Part shown: positions 50,033-61,100 of the stretch, in pieces
Numbering within the stretch: the first letter of the stretch is position 1
Layout of the letters: each line of letters opens with the position of its first letter
Assembly: GCA_948567375.1 (NCBI GenBank)
Contig: OX419756.1
Coordinates: 33,892,552 to 33,956,551, forward strand
Source: Lunularia cruciata
Lineage: Eukaryota; Streptophyta; Marchantiopsida; Lunulariales; Lunulariaceae
DNA: 64,000 bases
Direction: 5' to 3'
Notes under the pieces: model-generated
Databases searched by the model: none
What the model saw: only the letters and a program-made list of their open reading frames with translations
Told to the model about the DNA's origin: nothing
Made by a program: the position numbers and the translations under genes

Positions 50033-52850
50033 ATCCAAAAGTAAGTGGAACGGAGTACAAAGCACAAACAAGTGCAAAAGGAGAAAAGAGTAGAAGGCCT
50101 AAAAATCCCAAGCAGCCAAGAAAAACATAAAGAAGCAAGGCCCAAAGGTACCATAGGGACAAAGCAAGCTCACAACAAGCACCTAAGAGACCAATGAGAG
50201 AGTAGCCTACCATTGAATTTGTGGTATAGGTCCACCAATGGTTAGTTTGGTAAGTGGGGAGGGAGGACCCTAACTGTGTTGGGTGTACCGATTACAACTA
50301 CCCAACGGTGAAGACCTAAAGCCTTAGCATGGGTGCAATGTGATTAATACACACTATTGGCAATAGGCTATGAGCATGGCTTGAGAGACATCCGAGGTCC
50401 CTCTCCTCTACAAAGAACCCCACATTGCATCCCTAAGGAGACCATCAAAGTGGTAGGGTTCACCACCACCATGTCAAGCAAGGTGCAACAACCATTTGTG
50501 GAAGTAACAATATTCACTTGCACCCAATGGAGAGGTGGTCCTGGTAGATCTGAACTAGGCCCATAGAGCTCATAAGATCTAAGCTATTGTATCATACTCT
50601 ACATCATGGACTCTAGAGGGCTTCACACCTACTACACATTGTAAAAAAGTGTAGCTCTTGTATGTCATATGGGGAGCCATATATGCATTGGTCTAGAAGC
50701 GCTATGAGGGTTGGATATGGAAGACCCAACCTCAAACATAGTGTTGTGGTAAACTCCTCAAAAGTAAACTAGAAGTCATCAATCAAGGGTGAAGCCCGGA
50801 GCCAAGCTCTATAGTCTTTTCCCCATAAGAGATGATCTTAGCTTTGTCTGGTAGAGGTGCATCAGTGAATATATTAGTAAGTATGTGAATGTGCATACAT
50901 TCACTAAGATCCATATAAATCTTCCTAGAGTCCAAGGATACAAAGTCAATAAACTCAAGGAGTGTTGTGTATGCAAGGCCTAGCAATAAGTTGTAAGCCA
51001 AGCAAATATATGATTGGAGCCATAAGTACCTACAATTGCTATTGTGATAGGTCCCAAAAAAAAATTTCCGCTTGTATAAGAACCTATTTGCTAAATAAGA
51101 GACCATTAGAGCTCATGCTTTGATATAATATGTTGCTACTATTGTGGCCTCTTGTTGTATGAGATCACATCCACTTATGACTATAGGAAGAGTTTGCTAC
51201 CTACACCACTTATCTCAAAGATGTAGGAGCATGCACGGTGCTAAGAGAGTGGAGAAAGTGTGGTGGATGGTGCTATCAAACATCCATAAATGTGGCAACA
51301 ATGTCTTTGTGGGCAAGAAAGTCCATGATAAATATGAGGCCCTAGGGAGGTAACTACCCAAAAGAATGGAGTAGGTCACCTAAGTATTCCCCAAGCAAGG
51401 AAGGAGGCAAATATGAGTTGTGGCCTAGACTAAGGTGGCTAAGATGAATGTATTATATAAATCTTCTTATCCTAGAGGAAAACCCAAAACTCTAGAACTA
51501 CCTATGGAGAACTTGAATCTTATGCAAAGTCACAGGGAGTGAGGACCGTGCATGGGCTTTATGCCTTGTATTTACAAATATATGTATAGACTTGTAAGCC
51601 CAAGGCCTCTAATTTAGTGTGAAAGCAAATAGCTCAAATGACATCCTCCAAAGGGCCCATAAATGAGTATCATCCGAGAGGGATCAAAAAAGACAAGATG
51701 CAAAATCCATTGCCACTTATCATAGAGCCATGTAATGTGCTATAGAAAAGAAAAGCCTTCCTAGGGGATCTTCTTGCCATATCTTCTCAACAAATGTCAA
51801 CTATATGAACTCTTCAATAGCAATATGGTGGTTGTACAATAGAGATGTCTCTATATTATAGAAAGTACAAAAAATATGATCAAGGAAGGATCTCTAGCTG
51901 AGCAAAGAGCATAGAACAATGTTAGAAAAGAGATGATATTGAAGGCATTATAGACATCAACTTGGACCACCACCCAATGTAGATAGATGTCCAAGGATGC
52001 TCAAGTGCCCCAAATAACCATCTCTCATCCCCTTGGAGTAGCCATAACAAACTGATGGAGAGACAATAAGGAAGAAAAAGATTGTCTCAATTGTAAGCAA
52101 ATAGTCCAAGACACCAAACTCAAAGCACATCACCAATAGCATTAGGGCATACACATAAGGTCTCCTTTGTAAGAGCTAGGAAACAAGAAGAACCAAAAAA
52201 ATGAGTGGATCCAAGGGGCATGTGACTTACAACAATGCATTGACAAAAAGCAAAGAGAAGAGTAAAACTTGAGTTTGGCATAGCTGGGGAGAAGCAATCT
52301 CTTAGGTGCTCAAACAGTATGAAAATAGTCCCACTTGCTAAACAACATAGAGAATGGAGACAAGGATACGCAAACCAAAACTTGGTAAGCTATAATTTGT
52401 CATCTTGTTGGTAATCATGGAGGAATAAAGGGATGTCTTCATTAGCAAGTGGATGCATGGTCTATAGGGTGGATAGAGTATCAAAGGAGAAGAAGGTTGG
52501 CCAAGAAAGGGAGAGTGCCTGGGTTGCACATATGTACTTACCTACTTGACCTAACTCAAGGGTCAACAAAAGCAACAATATTCTAGAAGTAGGGCATGGG
52601 GCTATGGAGACTCTACTATCTACATGGCTATGGCCTAGGTCCTAATGATATACTCCTCTTGGAGGGCTGCCCAATCTACTCTCAAAAACCTATGAATCCT
52701 AGAGGTAATCTTGCAATTGCCTAAAACACCTCCATGGGCTGGAAGAGTAAAGTTTATTGTGGAAAGAGGGCCAATCAAGTCCACGTAGAGACGTCTCTTC
52801 CATGGCCACTGTCCAAAATAGCATATGAGAGCTCTCTATGTTGCATATGG
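49621..52850. other. Unassigned repeat-like region between OTU gene and LINE cluster
   Basis: Complexity falls again from about 49.9 kb. A minus-strand frame at 50783-51106 (ICLAYNLLLGLAYTTLLEF) vaguely resembles the segment after a gypsy protease but lacks the active site. Other frames (for example 51957-52154 and 52338-52529) show nothing known. The stretch probably consists of old transposon fragments. Confidence 0.35.
49997..50029. repeat. (AT)n microsatellite
   Basis: 33 bp of uninterrupted AT repeat, at the edge where unique gene-island sequence gives way to repeats. Confidence 0.95.
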
Positions 52851-52941
52851 GGGACTATGTGGGGGAAGAGGGGCAAGTTTCGAAAGTTTGAGGGGAGAGG
52901 AGTCCTGAAAGTTTGAGAAGCCATATCTCACCACATACATG

Positions 52942-53934
52942 TTCAAATGTTGCGCTTCTGGTCTTGTTCAAAGCACCTTTCCAACAGCTTTCCATAGCCG
53001 CCAAGATTGCATCATTTTCAGCTTTGTGCAAAACGTTATGAGTGATTGAAACTTCTGACAGAGGATCCAGATTTGAGAGTTTGAATCTTCATCATATGAT
53101 GTTCAAATGGAGTGATTTTTGTTGCATTAGAAGCGCCTTGCAAAGCTATTTCTATTGATAGTAGGCACGCTTGCAGAGCACATACACACATAAACTTATG
53201 AAGATTCTAACTCTGCCATCTCTCATAGATTTTAGGGTTTGAGTTCAATTTTCAACACCTTGTAACTTTTTGGTTCCATGTCCAAATCTTTCAATCTTGG
53301 ACTCATTTGCAACACATGTGAAAGGGCTTTCTTTTGAATACTTGCTTGCTGAAGTTGGAGTTCTGTGAAATAAGTTTCGAAATTCATCAATCTCATATCT
53401 TGTGCGATTGGTGGTGCTCAAATCTGCAACTTTTAGAGGCTGGAACTTTGGACTTACATCTTCAAATGAGGTAATCTTGGTCTCATTAGAAACATCTTGT
53501 AAAGAGCTATTGATTAAAGTTTTTTTCATAGAATTTGAAGCTTTGTGCTTTAAGTTATAAGCATTTTAATTTTGTGACTCAATGAGGTTTAGAAGTTTAC
53601 CATAGAAAACTCTAGAGGCCATAACTCCATGTTTATTTGCTCAAATGAGTTCATTTTTGGTTCATTTGATAGAATTTCTCAAGAGCTATTGATTGGGTCA
53701 TCACTTGTAGATTTTGAACCACTGTAGCCAAGGTTGTGAATTTTCAAAATCTGTAGGATTTCAAATTTTTCATGTAGGAAAGTTCAAATTCAAAAGTTTG
53801 TAACTTTTGATTTACAAGTCAAAATGAGTAGATTTTTGGTTCATGAGACAAAGTATTTGTAGAGCTATTGGTGTTCACAGAGCCTGAGTGAAGCAGAGGA
53901 TATATTCTCATAGAAGCTGTTTAGAGCTTTTAGA
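52942..53934 (+). repeat. LINE copy 1 5' region: diverged tandem units of about 180 bp (6 units)
   Basis: A recurring core, TCAAATGgAgTGATtTTtGT, then CATTAGAA and later a AGAGCTatt/CTTTC block, appears at about 52942, 53102, 53281, 53461, 53641 and 53821. The spacing is 160 bp for the first step, then 179-180 bp. The units are strongly diverged but the phase is kept. ORF1 starts about 115 bp after the last core. Confidence 0.75.
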
Positions 53935-54770
53935 ATGGAAACTTCCAAGATGATGCAAGACATTGCTGAGATAGCTTCAAAACAACAACAGCTTGCTGAA
54001 ATGTATAGAAAAGCAAATGACTTCCACAAGGAACTCACAAGATTTTTTTTCCCCATGTCTCAATGCATGAACACTCTTATGGCAGATTTGCAAACCGTAA
54101 GAGCTGATGTCTTGACTGTGAAAGAATCTCTGAATTTGATCACCGTAGATATCCAAGAACTCAAGAAGAGTAGCAATTTGATGTTAGACTCCACAAAGGG
54201 CATGATGGATGCTACTGAGAAGGTTTCTTCCTTGGGAGCACAAGCCACCAACATTGCTTCACAAAATGGAGGGCTGCAAGAGATGGTTGACACATCAGAG
54301 GTCAAGATGAAGTCATATGTTGAAGCTACTAAGGTGGCTCAAATCTCTTACTTGCAAGAGCATGAGGTTGAGAAGGAGAACCAATTGGTCAGAATGAAGA
54401 ACTTGAAGATTCAGGTTTGCCAAAGAGTAGGAAGGAAGACACCAAGGCCATAGTGTGTGAGTTTATTGCTGATTCTTTGAGAGTCCATGATCCTCAGATT
54501 TTGCAAGCATATAGATTGGGACAACAAGATGCACAACCAAGAAGCATTTTGGTGAGGTTTGGCTCAAAAACTCAAAGGAATGCAGTGATGGATAACAAGG
54601 CTATACTGAAGGTTGAACCTGGTTGGACCCTAGATCTCACACCTCTCCAATGGCAAGCAAAGAAGGGAGAATTAGCAAAAGTGAAGGAGGCTCAACAAGC
54701 AGGTTTTGTTGCATTCTTGAGAGATAATAGAGTTGTGATTACTCAAAAGAAATTTTCAGCTACTTCATAG
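53935..54770 (+). pseudogene. LINE copy 1 ORF1 (frameshifted)
   Basis: It starts with METSKMMQDIAEIASKQQQ at a true ATG and aligns along its length with the intact ORF1 at 57250-58089. A one-base deletion near 54410 (GATTCAGGTT against GATTTCTGGTT) throws the frame, and the second part reads on in another frame to TAG 54768-54770. It would encode the RNA-binding ORF1 protein of the LINE particle. The closing stop is in the same frame as ORF2 and is followed by CAATTCCAG, exactly as in copy 2. Confidence 0.88.
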
Positions 54771-55508
54771 CAATTCCAGACCCTTAGAGTGTTGTTTTGG
54801 AATGTTCATGGGCTCACACATACCAAGTACTCCAACGCTAAGCCTTTGTGGGATGATGCTGATCTGATCAATCTTGTGGAGACATGGGAATATGAAGGAA
54901 ACACCATTCAAGATATTGAAGGATTCACTCTTGTTGGCTCAACCTAGAACAAGCAGAGACAACACAAAGGAAGGGGCTTTGGAGGTATTGCTACTTACGT
55001 CAGATTTGGCTTTGAGAAATCAGTCTCTTTGATAGGTCAAGATTCAAGTGGACAATACCAATGGCTGAGGATTGGAGGAGTTGCCACACCTTGCTTCATT
55101 GCTGTTTGTTACTTTGCCCCGTTGACATCACCAATCTATTCAAGTGGACTTCTCAACACCATGCAGCCTTTCCACTCCCTGACAAAGGATGTGTTAGAGT
55201 TTCAAAGTAAAGGTGCAGTACTTGTTCTTGGTGATTTCAATGCTAGGATCCAAGCCTCTCATATCCCTGAGTTGAGTGACCTTGAGAATGATCCTTTTCA
55301 CAGCCTGATAGACCATTCTAGTGCTTGGTCACGCTCTTTCAAAGATTCTATGTCCAACTCCATGAGTGAGCACTTTTTGAGCTTTGGTGCCAATTGTAGC
55401 TTGAAGATCTTGAATGGCCTTTCTCAATTTCCAGAAACTTGTAAAAGCACATGCTTTGTCTTTGTTGGATCAAGCACCATAGATTATATGCTCACTTCAG
55501 ATAATGAT
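54771..55508 (+). pseudogene. LINE copy 1 ORF2, endonuclease part only
   Basis: It reads on in frame from the ORF1 stop: RVLFWNVHGLTHTKYS, LVETWEYEGNT, GFGGIATYVRFGF and LGDFNARIQ, the APE-type endonuclease blocks of L1-like LINEs. A TAG at 54945-54947 replaces a Trp codon of copy 2. The coding similarity ends near 55500, before the SDH motif, so neither a full endonuclease nor any reverse transcriptase remains. Confidence 0.88.
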
Positions 55509-55627
55509 ACAGAGACAGTGTGAGAGACAGTGCTAAGAGACAGTGTGAGAGAGAAGAGATTTTTCGAGAGTGTGAGAGAGATGAGATTTCCCGAAAGTTT
55601 GGCATGTCATTTCTCAACACCTACCAG

Positions 55628-57249
55628 TCCAAACCTTACAATCTTGATCTTGTTAGAAGCGCCTTGCCAAGGGCTTTCTATGACCACCAAGATTGTAACA
55701 TTCTGAGTTCTGTATCGAAAGTTATGGCCAATTGAATTTTCTGACAAATGATCCATATTTGAGAGTACATTTCTTCATCGTTATGATTCCAAATGTAATT
55801 ATTTTTGTGGTAGTGGATGCGCATTGACCAGCTCTTTCAATTGATATCAAGCACGCTCAAAGATCACATCTCTCCAGGAAGTTACAAGGATTCAAATTCT
55901 ATCTTCTTTGGCAGATTTTAGGGTTTGAACTGAAATTTCGAATGACTGTATCTCTACCAATACTTCTGAAAATGGAGTGATTAGGCATTCAATAGAAGCT
56001 TTATGATGAGAGCTTTCATTCAAGGTAAAGCTTGTGCAGTTTGGAGCAGTACACAAAGAGTTCTAGAATTTTGAATCCTGAGGAAACCGTGAGGAGTTTG
56101 TGTGATTGTGCAAAAATTTGGAGGGGTATTGCTCTGCAGTCACAAGTGGAAATCTAGTGAAGATTGTTGCATCAGAATCTGTGCCTTACAAGCTCTCTTT
56201 CAAGGCCAAGCTCGCAGCATATGGAGGTCTGAGCAAGCAGTGGTGACAATTCTAATTCTCATCTATTCTTCATGAAGGGTTTTTGATTTTGGAGTTTCTT
56301 TAGCAGACACTCAGATGCTTGTATCTTTTCCAATACTTGAGCAAATGGAGCTATTGGGGTTTCATTAGAAGCACCATTCCAAGATCTTTGTTTCAAGCGA
56401 AATTGTGTGGAGTTTGGAGCAGTATACAAGGAGTTGTGGATTTTTGAATTCTTTGGAAGTTTTGAGAACTCCATGTGATAGGTCAAAAATTTAGAGAGGT
56501 GTTGCTCTGTGGTCACAAGTGCAAATCCAATGATTATTGATGCATCAGAACCTATGACTTACAAGCTCTGTTTCAAGTGAAAACTCGAAGCATATGGAAG
56601 TCTGAGCAAACAGTGGTGACAATTCTCATTCTGTCACAACTCTCGAATCTTGGTGTTTGGAGTACCAGCTTTGGAGGGCCAGTTCTCTTCACTCACAGAC
56701 CCAATGCAGATGATTCTTATATCATAAGAACCACACAGTCATAAGCTTTCTATTGAATCTTTAGTTTGGAGAATTTGAGTATCCAAGGCAGATGATGTGA
56801 CCAATTGATTCACTCTGATACTGCCAAATACTTTGAGTTAAGATTTACTACTTTGTGTGTAGATTCAAGCTATTGTATCTTTGTACTCAATGATCCAAAT
56901 GAAGTGATCTTTGTGTCATTAGAATTAACTCACTCAGACCTTTACATTGGAAATTCATTGCTTAAGGTTAGAGGACAGATTATCAGCTTTAGGTACCTCA
57001 AATTTCGCAGCCTTTGGTAGCTCTAAGCATTGCAAATTTGGAAGGTAGTATCTTTGTGCTTACATATTCAAATGAGGTGATTTTTATCTCATTAGAACAA
57101 GTTTCTCAAGGCCCTTACTTTAACACCCACCAAGTAGTGCTCTGACCTGTAAAACAGAAGCAATGTCTACTTGAAAATCTAGAAGTTTTGGTGTTGAAAG
57201 TAAAACTTCTAGATTGATTGTGACTGATTAGTGATTAGCAATTGGCACA
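55628..57249 (+). repeat. LINE copy 2 5' region: diverged tandem units of about 180 bp (9 units)
   Basis: Cores of the same type as in copy 1 occur at about 55628, 55788, 55968, 56150, 56340, 56520, 56700, 56894 and 57067, with steps of 160, 180, 182, 190, 180, 180, 194 and 173 bp. Typical pieces are AAATGAAGTGATCTTTGTGT and CATTAGAAGC. The first step is short (160) in both copies, so the 5' ends correspond. Unit number differs (9 against 6). No long ORF spans the array, which suggests a regulatory rather than coding role. Confidence 0.75.
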
Positions 57250-58089
57250 ATGGAGGAGTCCCAGATGGTGAAAGATGTTGCTGATATAGCCTTGAAGCAA
57301 CAACAATTAGCAGAAATGTATAGGAAATCTAATGATTTCCACAAAGAGCTTAGAAGCTTCTTTGCACCCATGTCCCAGTGCATGAGTACTCTCATGACTG
57401 ATATGGAAATTGTAAAGGTTGAGATCAGTAGCGTAAAAGAGTCCTTGAACCTAGTCAACCAAGAGATTCAAGACCTAAAGAAGAGTACTATCTCACTGTT
57501 AACATCAACCAAGGGGATGGTTGATGCTATCGAGAAAGTTGCTTCCTTGGGAACACAAGCCAGTGACATTGCTACACAAAGCGGAGGGCTCCAACAGATT
57601 GTGGACACATTAGAAGTGAAGATGAGGTCATATGCTGAAGCTACTAAGGTGGCTCAAATTTCTTACTTGCAAGAGCATGAGGTTGAGAAGGAGAACCAAC
57701 AAGTCAAATTGAAGAACTTGAGGATTTCTGGTTTGCCAGAGACTGAGAAGGAAGACACCAAGGCCATAGTGTGTGAGTTTCTTACTGATTCTCTGAGAGT
57801 CCATGATCCTCAGATTTTGCAAGCATATAGATTGGGACAACAAGGTGCACAACCAAGAAGCATTTTGGTGAGGTTTGGCTCAGAAACTCAGAGGAATTCA
57901 GTGATGGCAAACAAGGCTATACTGAAGGGGCGGCGTATCTGGTTGGATCCTGATCTCACATCTCTCCAATGGCAAGCAAAGAAGGGAGAATTAGCAAAGG
58001 TGAAGGAGGCTCAACAAGCAAGTTTTGTTGCATTCTTGAGAGACAATAGAGCTGTGATCACCCAAAGGAAATTGTCAACTACCGCATAG
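57250..58089 (+). CDS. LINE copy 2 ORF1 protein (279 aa): coiled coil plus RRM-like domain
   Basis: This is the RNA-binding protein expected to coat LINE RNA. ATG 57250 lies in good context (CACAATGG). Residues 1-155 are rich in heptads and charged residues (MYRKSNDFHKEL ... SSVKESLNLVNQEIQDLKK ... HEVEKENQQVKLKNL), a probable trimer-forming coiled coil. Residues about 157-235 read LRISGLPETEKEDTKAIV, AYRLGQQGAQPRSILVRFG and TQRNSVMANK, which resembles the RRM of L1ORF1p. Residues 236-279 may be its C-terminal domain. No CCHC knuckle is present, unlike most described plant L1 ORF1 proteins. The frame is fully open. It ends at TAG 58087 in the same frame as ORF2. Confidence 0.8.
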   Translation: MEESQMVKDVADIALKQQQLAEMYRKSNDFHKELRSFFAPMSQCMSTLMTDMEIVKVEISSVKESLNLVNQEIQDLKKSTISLLTSTKGMVDAIEKVASLGTQASDIATQSGGLQQIVDTLEVKMRSYAEATKVAQISYLQEHEVEKENQQVKLKNLRISGLPETEKEDTKAIVCEFLTDSLRVHDPQILQAYRLGQQGAQPRSILVRFGSETQRNSVMANKAILKGRRIWLDPDLTSLQWQAKKGELAKVKEAQQASFVAFLRDNRAVITQRKLSTTA

Positions 58090-58122
58090 CAATTCCAGAC
58101 CCTTAGAGTGTTGTTTTGGAAT
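58087..58122 (+). promoter_or_regulatory. Putative stop-codon readthrough site between LINE ORF1 and ORF2
   Basis: TAG-CAA-TTC separates ORF1 from ORF2 in one continuous frame, and the same bases occur in copy 1 (54768-54776). The context is one base from the plant-virus-type readthrough signal UAG-CAR-YYA. A potential stem, 58092-58099 with 58115-58122 (8 pairs, one G-T), follows. ORF2 has no AUG before codon 131, so readthrough is the simplest way to make a full endonuclease-RT. Confidence 0.55.
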
Positions 58123-61100
58123 GTTCATGGTCTCACACATACCAAGTACTCAAGCGCTAAACCTGTGTGGGAAGATGCTGATCTGACCAATCTTGTGGAG
58201 ACATGGGAACATGAAGGAAACACCATTCAAGACATTGAAGGTTTCATTCTTGTTGGTTCAACTTGGAACAAGCGGAGGCAACACAGAGGAAGGGGCTTTG
58301 GAGGTATTGCTACTTACGTCAGATTTGGTTTTGAAAAATCAGTCTCTTTGATAGGCCAAGACTCAAGTGGACAATACCAATGGCTGAGGATTGGAGGAGT
58401 TGGTACACCTTGCTTCCTTGCTGTTTGTTACTTTGCCCCATTGACATCACCAATCTATTCAAGCGGATCTCTCAACACCATGCAGCCTTTCCACTCCTTG
58501 ACAAAGGATGTGTTGGAATTTCAAAGTAAAGGTGCAGTACTTACTCTTGGTGATTTCAATGCTAGGATCCAAACCTCTCAGATTCCTGAGTTTAGTGACC
58601 TTGAGAATGACCCTTTCCATAGCTTGATAGATCATTTTAGTGCTTGGTCCCGCTCTTCCAAAGATCTCATATCCAACTCCATGAGTGAGCACTTTTTGAG
58701 CTTTGGTACCAATTGTAGCTTGAAGATCTTGAATGGCCTTTCTCAATTTCCAGAAACTTGTAAGAGCACATGCTTTGCTTTTGGTGGATCCAGCACTATA
58801 GATTATATGCTCACCTCACCCAGTGATATACACATTGTCTCAGATTTTGTTGTTTTAGATCCTCAACCTGAATCTGACCATGCACCTTTATCTTGTGTCA
58901 TCCTTCTTTCTTGCCTCAATAGAACCACATTACCTATTGACCATGCCTTTAGAGGGAAACTCCGTCTTGATTTTCACAAGCGAGATTTGTACCAACAAGC
59001 TATCCATGAGAAATTGAGCTCTATGGAGTGGAGTTCTGATTTTCAACAACGTAGTGATTAGTTGATTGAGCTTCTTCAATCTACATCAACAACTCTATTT
59101 CCACGAGGTTCTCACAGGAAGAGACTTGGTCTCCCTTGCAATCGGTGGTTTGATGCTGACTGTAAAATGGCAAGGATGAAAGCTATGGATAGGTCTCTTG
59201 ATCAGATTGCACAAAATCAGGCTTTTGTCTCTTATAGAAAGTTGGTGAAGTGCAAGAAGCGAGCGTTCTTGAGACTCAAGGGGGTTGAGTTGAGCATTGA
59301 ATTGAGGAGCAATCCTAAGGCTTTTTGGCAGAAGGTAACCATCAGATCTCCATCTCCATCGCTGGATGTGAATGAGCTTTGTGAATATGTGAAGGATCTG
59401 TACTTTTTCCCAGATGCTCCAAGCATGGCACCTTGCCTTGGATCTGCTCTCACCATCTCTAAAGCTGATGTCCACTACCAATTGAAGAAGTTGGCCAATG
59501 GTAAGGCTGAAGACCTTGATGGACTATGTGTTGAACTTCTGAAGTGGGGTGGTAGCCATCTGATTTCAGTACTCACTTCTCTCTTGAATGAGGCCATCAG
59601 GTGTGGCTTTCCTAATAGATGGTGCTTCAAGAAGGTAGTTCCTATTCACAAGTCTGGTCAGAGAGATATTGTCACCAATTACCGTACCATTCTAGTGGGT
59701 AGTATCTTTGCCAAGTTGTATGGTCAAATTTTGGAGTCTAGGTTGAGTACTTGGGCTGAAAAGCATAGAATTCGAGCTAAGTGCCAAGCGGGTTTCAGAT
59801 CAGGCTTTAGTACTCTAGATCATCTATTGGTACTCCATGTTGTGTGGTGGAAATCCAAAGGTGTTGGGAGAGCTCTCTATGTTGCATTTATTGATTTCAG
59901 GAAGGCCTTTGATAAGGTACTTAGGAAATCTCTAAGTGAAAGACTCACTCAAGTTGGTGTTTCAGCTGATCTGATTGGTGCTATCTCTAGACTCTATGAG
60001 AAAGTGGTTGTGAAACTTTCATCTTTGAGCTCTCAAGATGTCCTTAGCACAATGGGTGTGATTCAAGGCTGCTCTCTATCTCCAACTCTATTTGGAATCT
60101 TCATCGATGATCTGGAGAGATAACTCATGGAAACTGGAGCTACTGGTGTACAGGTTGGCTCTTTGATGATACATGCACTACTGTATGCTGATGATGTAGT
60201 GCTTCTCTCCACCAATCCAGAGGGTTTACAGAAGCTGTTGGATTCTCTTCTCTTGTTTTGCAATAAAACAAAGATGGAAGTGAACCTTGACAAGTCCAAG
60301 GTGATTGTGGTAGGTTCTAAAGGTGTCACACCTTTCTTTTTTGATGGACAGCAATTGGAGCAGGTTTCTTTTTACAAGTACTTGGGCCTTGAGTTTTCTC
60401 ATGACTATAGTTGGTCTACTTGTGTGAAGATGAGAATCAATGCAGGCTTTAGAGCTTTGTATTCACTCATGAACCGCTCTAGACTTGCTCACCTTACCAC
60501 ATGGGCGTTGAAGAAGGTGCTGTTCAGATCTCTTGTGCAGCCGGTGGTTCTCTATGGTGCTCAGATTTGGGGTCCAGGTACTAAGAAAACATGGTGGCAA
60601 AAGGTGGAGAAAGTTCAGAAATTGTTTTTGTGTGATGAACTTGGGGTGAGGACTCAAACTCCTTATGTATTGCTGCTTGCTGAAACCGGGTTTTTGCCAC
60701 TTGAGGCTGAAGCTTTGTTTTTAGCTATCACATATGCCACTAAGGTGAGGTCCATGGAGCATGAGAGACTTCCCTACCAAGCTTTTTGTGCCACTCTATC
60801 TATCGGTTGGTATACAGATCTGATTGCATGGGCCACAAGGTGGAATGTTTGTGAGCGACATTGGAGGTTGGAGCCTATTGCACTACGAGAAGTGATCAAG
60901 GAGCAGTTCTTACTTTGCTTATGGTAGCAGCCCGGTACCAAGATGGTGTTCTATCAGCAGTTTGTAAATCCTATGTTGGTGTATTGTGAGCAAGATTATC
61001 TCTTGGCTAGGATTTCTACTTCACTAAGACATGTTATCGCTCAATATAGAACTAGTTCTCATAGACTAGAAGTAGAACAAGGAAGTTGGCAGCAGATAGA

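Larger units (their letters stand above)
52850..55508 (+). mobile_element. LINE copy 1 (3'-truncated, non-LTR retrotransposon)
   Basis: A 5' array of about 180-bp units (52942-53930), ORF1 (53935-54770, one frameshift) and the first 246 codons of ORF2 (endonuclease) are present. The similarity to copy 2 stops abruptly near 55500, inside the endonuclease at IDYMLTS. At that point the 5' region of copy 2 begins, so copy 2 probably inserted into copy 1 or joined it by recombination. Confidence 0.88.

Noticed and set aside
50783-51106. Gypsy protease at 50.8-51.1 kb
   Set aside because: Only a weak resemblance (AYNLLLG); no D-S/T-G loop or flanking gag or RT is present, so it is not called.
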